This document shows positions 13,299 to 15,958 of a stretch of DNA of 15,958 nucleotides, in pieces (the stretch's first letter is position 1; each line of letters opens with the position of its first letter). Below the pieces are notes generated by a model. The model was not told where the DNA came from and ran no database searches. It worked only from the letters and a program-made list of their open reading frames with translations. This DNA comes from an uncultured Erysipelotrichaceae bacterium. Lineage in GTDB: Bacteria; Bacillota_I; Bacilli_A; RF39; UBA660. Location: the NCBI GenBank assembly GCA_902795755.1, contig CADBMO010000112.1, positions 1 to 15,958 of the forward strand, in the 5' to 3' direction. Both the position numbers and the translations under genes were made by a program.

Positions 13299-15269
13299 GT
13301 TTTCTTTTTCTTTGTCTTCTAAGGCCTTTTTCAATTCTTTTTTTGTCATTGATTCATAATTTTCAATGCCTTCATCCTTAGCTATTTTTCTTAACTTCTC
13401 AATCGTTAAATCATCTAACATTTCATCTTCTGGCATTTTACCATTTTCTGCTAAATAATCAATTTGTTCTTTTGTAAGAGTTTCGTGTTCTAGCAAACTA
13501 TTTGCTATTAAATCTAATAAATCTTTATTCTTTTCGATTATTTTTTTAGCTTTCTCATAGCATTCATTAGTTATTTTTCTTACTTCATTATCTATTTCAA
13601 GTGCTACTTGATCTGAGAAGTTTCTATTCTTATTATAATCTCTACCCAAGAACGATGAACCTTCTGGTGTTTCTAATTGAACAGGTCCTAAACTAGACAT
13701 ACCATATTCAGTTACCATACTACGAGCTATTTTAGTAGCCTTAGAAAAGTCATTATGTGCTCCTGTAGTTATTTCACCAAAAACAACTTCTTCTGCCACA
13801 CGGCCTCCTAAAAGCCCCATTATTTGTTCTAATAATTCAGTTTTTGTAGCAGTATATTTTTCTTCTTTTGGAAGCATTAAATTATATCCTCCGGCTTGTC
13901 CTCTAGGTATAATTGTAACTTTTTGTACATCATTTGCATTATCTAATTTAATACCTAACACTGCGTGACCTGCCTCATGATATGCAACCAACTTCTTCTC
14001 CTCAGGAGTATACTTTTTAGTAACCTTTGCTGGCCCCATAATTACTCTATCAATTGCTTCATCTATTTCAGACATTGTTATTTTGCTTTTTTCTCTTCTT
14101 ACAGCAAGAAGAGCAGCCTCATTAAGTAAGTTTTCTAAATCTGCTCCAGAAAAACCAACGGTTCTTTTTGCTATATTACTTAAATGTACAGATTTTGCTA
14201 ACACTTTGTTTCTAGCATGGACTTTTAATATTTCTTCTCTAGCAGCCTTTTCTGGAAGTGCAACTGTAACTTGTCTATCAAACCTTCCTGGTCTTAAAAG
14301 TGCAGGGTCTAGTACGTCTGGTCTATTTGTTGCAGCGATAATGATAATACCTTCATTTTCACCAAACCCATCCATTTCTGTTAATAATTGGTTAAGTGTT
14401 TGTTCTCTTTCATCATGTCCACCACCAATACCAGTTCCACGTTGTCTACCTACTGCATCAATTTCATCAATAAATATTAAACATGGTGCATTTTGTTTAG
14501 CTTGTTTAAACATATCTCTAACACGTGATGCACCTACACCTACGTATAACTCAACAAAATCAGAACCAGATATAAAGTAAAAAGGTGCATTGGCTTCTCC
14601 CGCTACAGCTTTTGCTAATAATGTTTTACCAGTTCCTGGAGGACCTACTAAAAGTACTCCCTTAGGAATTCTAGCGCCTAACTTTGTAAATTTCTTAGGA
14701 CTTTTTAAGAAGTCTATTAATTCTTGCAACTCTTCTTTTTCCTCAGGTAAACCAGCTACATCTTTAAATGTTATTTTACCAGTGTCAGGATTAAGTTTAG
14801 CTTTGCTTCTTCCAAAATCTAATGCTCCTTTTTGACCATTTAATTGTCTTGTAAAGAACCAAAAAGCTACCCCGATTAACAACATATATGGCGCAACGTT
14901 TACTAAGAATATAAACCAAGTTGATGACGAAGGATCTGCTTTAGATACAATCTTAAAATCTTTTTCTTCACTTGCATCAACAATTTTATCAATAACAGAA
15001 TCTGTTAAGGGTGTTTTTACCCTAAATTTATATTTCTTGTTTGCCTTTTTATACTTACCTTCAATTTCATAAGTATAAGAACTAGTACTAGGTGTAATAA
15101 CAACTTCTACTATTTTGTTATTATTTAACGCCTTATTAAATTGGTTATATGTTAACGTCTTAGTATCATCACTCATAAAGTTATAAAAGAACATAATTGA
15201 TATACCAATTATCAATAACATTATATATGGAAACATACTTTTTTTAATATTTTGACTATTTTGATTCAT
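13284..15269 (-). CDS. ftsH: ATP-dependent membrane zinc metalloprotease FtsH
   Basis: FtsH forms membrane-bound hexamers that unfold and degrade misfolded membrane proteins and short-lived regulators. The 661-residue protein has a first membrane helix (13-31), an external domain (about 35-113), a second helix (117-139), then the AAA+ module with Walker A GPPGTGKT (209-216), Walker B LIFIDEID (264-271) and the second region of homology with NRPDVLDPALLRPGRFDR (315-332). The M41 peptidase has HEAGH (431-435) and the third zinc ligand Asp507 in GAHNDFSKAT. After the normal end, residues about 620-652 form an extra segment LTIEKLRKIAKDEGI...KKELKKAL that resembles Rho_N/SAP helix-extended-loop-helix motifs, then a Lys/Glu tail. 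The ATG at 15267-15269 follows AAGGAGG and overlaps tilS by 14 bases. tilS-ftsH order is the usual one in Bacillota, but hprT, normally between them, is absent. Confidence 0.98.
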   Translation of the reverse strand: MNQNSQNIKKSMFPYIMLLIIGISIMFFYNFMSDDTKTLTYNQFNKALNNNKIVEVVITPSTSSYTYEIEGKYKKANKKYKFRVKTPLTDSVIDKIVDASEEKDFKIVSKADPSSSTWFIFLVNVAPYMLLIGVAFWFFTRQLNGQKGALDFGRSKAKLNPDTGKITFKDVAGLPEEKEELQELIDFLKSPKKFTKLGARIPKGVLLVGPPGTGKTLLAKAVAGEANAPFYFISGSDFVELYVGVGASRVRDMFKQAKQNAPCLIFIDEIDAVGRQRGTGIGGGHDEREQTLNQLLTEMDGFGENEGIIIIAATNRPDVLDPALLRPGRFDRQVTVALPEKAAREEILKVHARNKVLAKSVHLSNIAKRTVGFSGADLENLLNEAALLAVRREKSKITMSEIDEAIDRVIMGPAKVTKKYTPEEKKLVAYHEAGHAVLGIKLDNANDVQKVTIIPRGQAGGYNLMLPKEEKYTATKTELLEQIMGLLGGRVAEEVVFGEITTGAHNDFSKATKIARSMVTEYGMSSLGPVQLETPEGSSFLGRDYNKNRNFSDQVALEIDNEVRKITNECYEKAKKIIEKNKDLLDLIANSLLEHETLTKEQIDYLAENGKMPEDEMLDDLTIEKLRKIAKDEGIENYESMTKKELKKALEDKEKENKKND

Positions 15270-15958
15270 TTTCCTTTTCCTCCTTGCAATACTTTAATAT
15301 TATATCATAATTTCCTTCTTTTGACTTATCATATTTAGATTTCTTTAAGCCTGGTATCCATAAAATATTTCCAATGCTATCTACAACAACAGGATAGTTT
15401 TTTCTATCACTTATGTTTACTTTTTGATCAATAAAAATATCTTTAACTTTTTTACTACCTTTTAAATTTAGTATTTCTATTTTATCACCATCTAATTTAT
15501 TTCTAACATATAATGGCAAGCTTATATCTTTACTATTAAACACCGCTGTATAATTGGAATTATTTTCTTTTTTATTCATTCTTTTTATAGTATATCCATT
15601 TGGTAAAGATACATAATCATCTAGCACAAAACAATAATCATTATATATCTTTGATTCCTCGAAATATATCTTATTATAGGATTTTACTATCCTTTTTTGT
15701 TTAGGCATTGAATTAATAACGTTAGACTTCTTACTCATTACCATTTTAAATATAACCTCTACATGAGTATCAGTAATATCTTTTATTTCATCTTTATAAT
15801 TAGCTTTTAAATATAATTCTATTATTTTTTTAATTAATAAGCTATCTTGATTTTTTATCTTTTTTACGTCAATTTCATTATTAGATATACAAGTATGATA
15901 CACACCCTTTGCAACGTTTGTAACATAATCATCATACTCCCTTAATTTTTTTGAAAAA
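15256..15958 (-). CDS. tilS: tRNA(Ile)-lysidine synthase TilS, C-terminal part (N-terminus cut off)
   Basis: TilS converts C34 of the CAU-anticodon tRNA-Ile to lysidine, so that it reads AUA and accepts isoleucine. AUA is used often in this AT-rich genome. Only the last 233 codons are in the window; the frame is open to the right edge, so the GTG at 15901-15903 is internal and not the start. The N-terminal PP-loop ATPase with SGGxDS lies outside. What is visible is the helical middle domain and the C-terminal TilS_C domain: LPLYVRNKLDGDKIEILNLK, then GSKKVKDIFIDQKV, then RKNYPVVVD and GNILWIPGLKKSK, all close to the family pattern. The stop at 15256-15258 lies 14 bases inside ftsH, so the two genes are coupled. 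Confidence 0.93.
   Translation of the reverse strand, partial: FSKKLREYDDYVTNVAKGVYHTCISNNEIDVKKIKNQDSLLIKKIIELYLKANYKDEIKDITDTHVEVIFKMVMSKKSNVINSMPKQKRIVKSYNKIYFEESKIYNDYCFVLDDYVSLPNGYTIKRMNKKENNSNYTAVFNSKDISLPLYVRNKLDGDKIEILNLKGSKKVKDIFIDQKVNISDRKNYPVVVDSIGNILWIPGLKKSKYDKSKEGNYDIILKYCKEEKENESK

Noticed and set aside
14083..14580. 165-codon plus-strand open frame opposite ftsH
   Set aside because: It is antisense to the conserved AAA+ domain, has no ribosome binding site, and its Ser/Leu/Pro-rich product is typical of a shadow frame.
15256..15903. A complete 215-residue gene starting at GTG 15903
   Set aside because: The frame is open without a stop to the window edge and the visible part is only the C-terminal half of TilS, so the GTG is internal.

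Overview
The window is a stretch of chromosome from a very AT-rich, walled, Gram-positive-type bacterium of the Bacillota. It looks closest to the Bacilli, perhaps an uncultured gut lineage near Erysipelotrichales/RF39; that placement is inference. The sequence shows an RNA polymerase delta subunit, a SpoIIR homologue, a class A penicillin-binding protein, AGGAGG-type ribosome binding sites and TTGACA/TATAAT promoters. TGA is used as a stop and Trp is encoded by TGG, so the Mycoplasma code is not in use. Fourteen protein genes fill almost all of the DNA. No intergenic stretch exceeds about 120 bases, and I see no RNA genes, mobile elements, CRISPR arrays or phage genes.

Layout from right to left, since all but one gene lie on the minus strand. 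(1) 15958-13284: 3' end of tilS overlapping ftsH, closed by a terminator hairpin that contains the ftsH stop codon. (2) 13267-10618: a separate transcription unit with its own extended -10 promoter, carrying an 813-residue helical-repeat protein of unknown function and a translationally coupled 52-residue protein. (3) 8678-10600 on the plus strand: a class A PBP converging on the small gene, with one bidirectional hairpin between them. (4) 8619-6560: divergent ywiB-argS. (5) 6541-1366: rpoE, prfA, an unknown 591-residue protein, prmC, spoIIR and an mntP-like gene. (6) 1377-1: a strong promoter inside the 3' end of the mntP-like gene drives a secreted or anchored protein with a Thr-rich, repeat-bearing tail that runs off the window.

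Functionally this is mostly core translation (ArgRS, RF1, the PrmC methylase that modifies release factors, TilS), transcription (delta), envelope and proteolysis (PBP, FtsH), plus SpoIIR and a putative Mn exporter. From memory, the order pbpG-like / ywiB / argS / rpoE / prfA / prmC / spoIIR / mntP matches the B. subtilis ywhE-to-ywlD region after deletions, so it reads as an eroded ancestral block. The points of most interest are the lineage-specific insertions: the 591-residue gene between prfA and prmC, the 813-residue gene with its 52-residue partner, the repeat-tailed surface protein, and a Rho_N/SAP-like tail on FtsH. I found no defence system or other clearly new multi-gene system.
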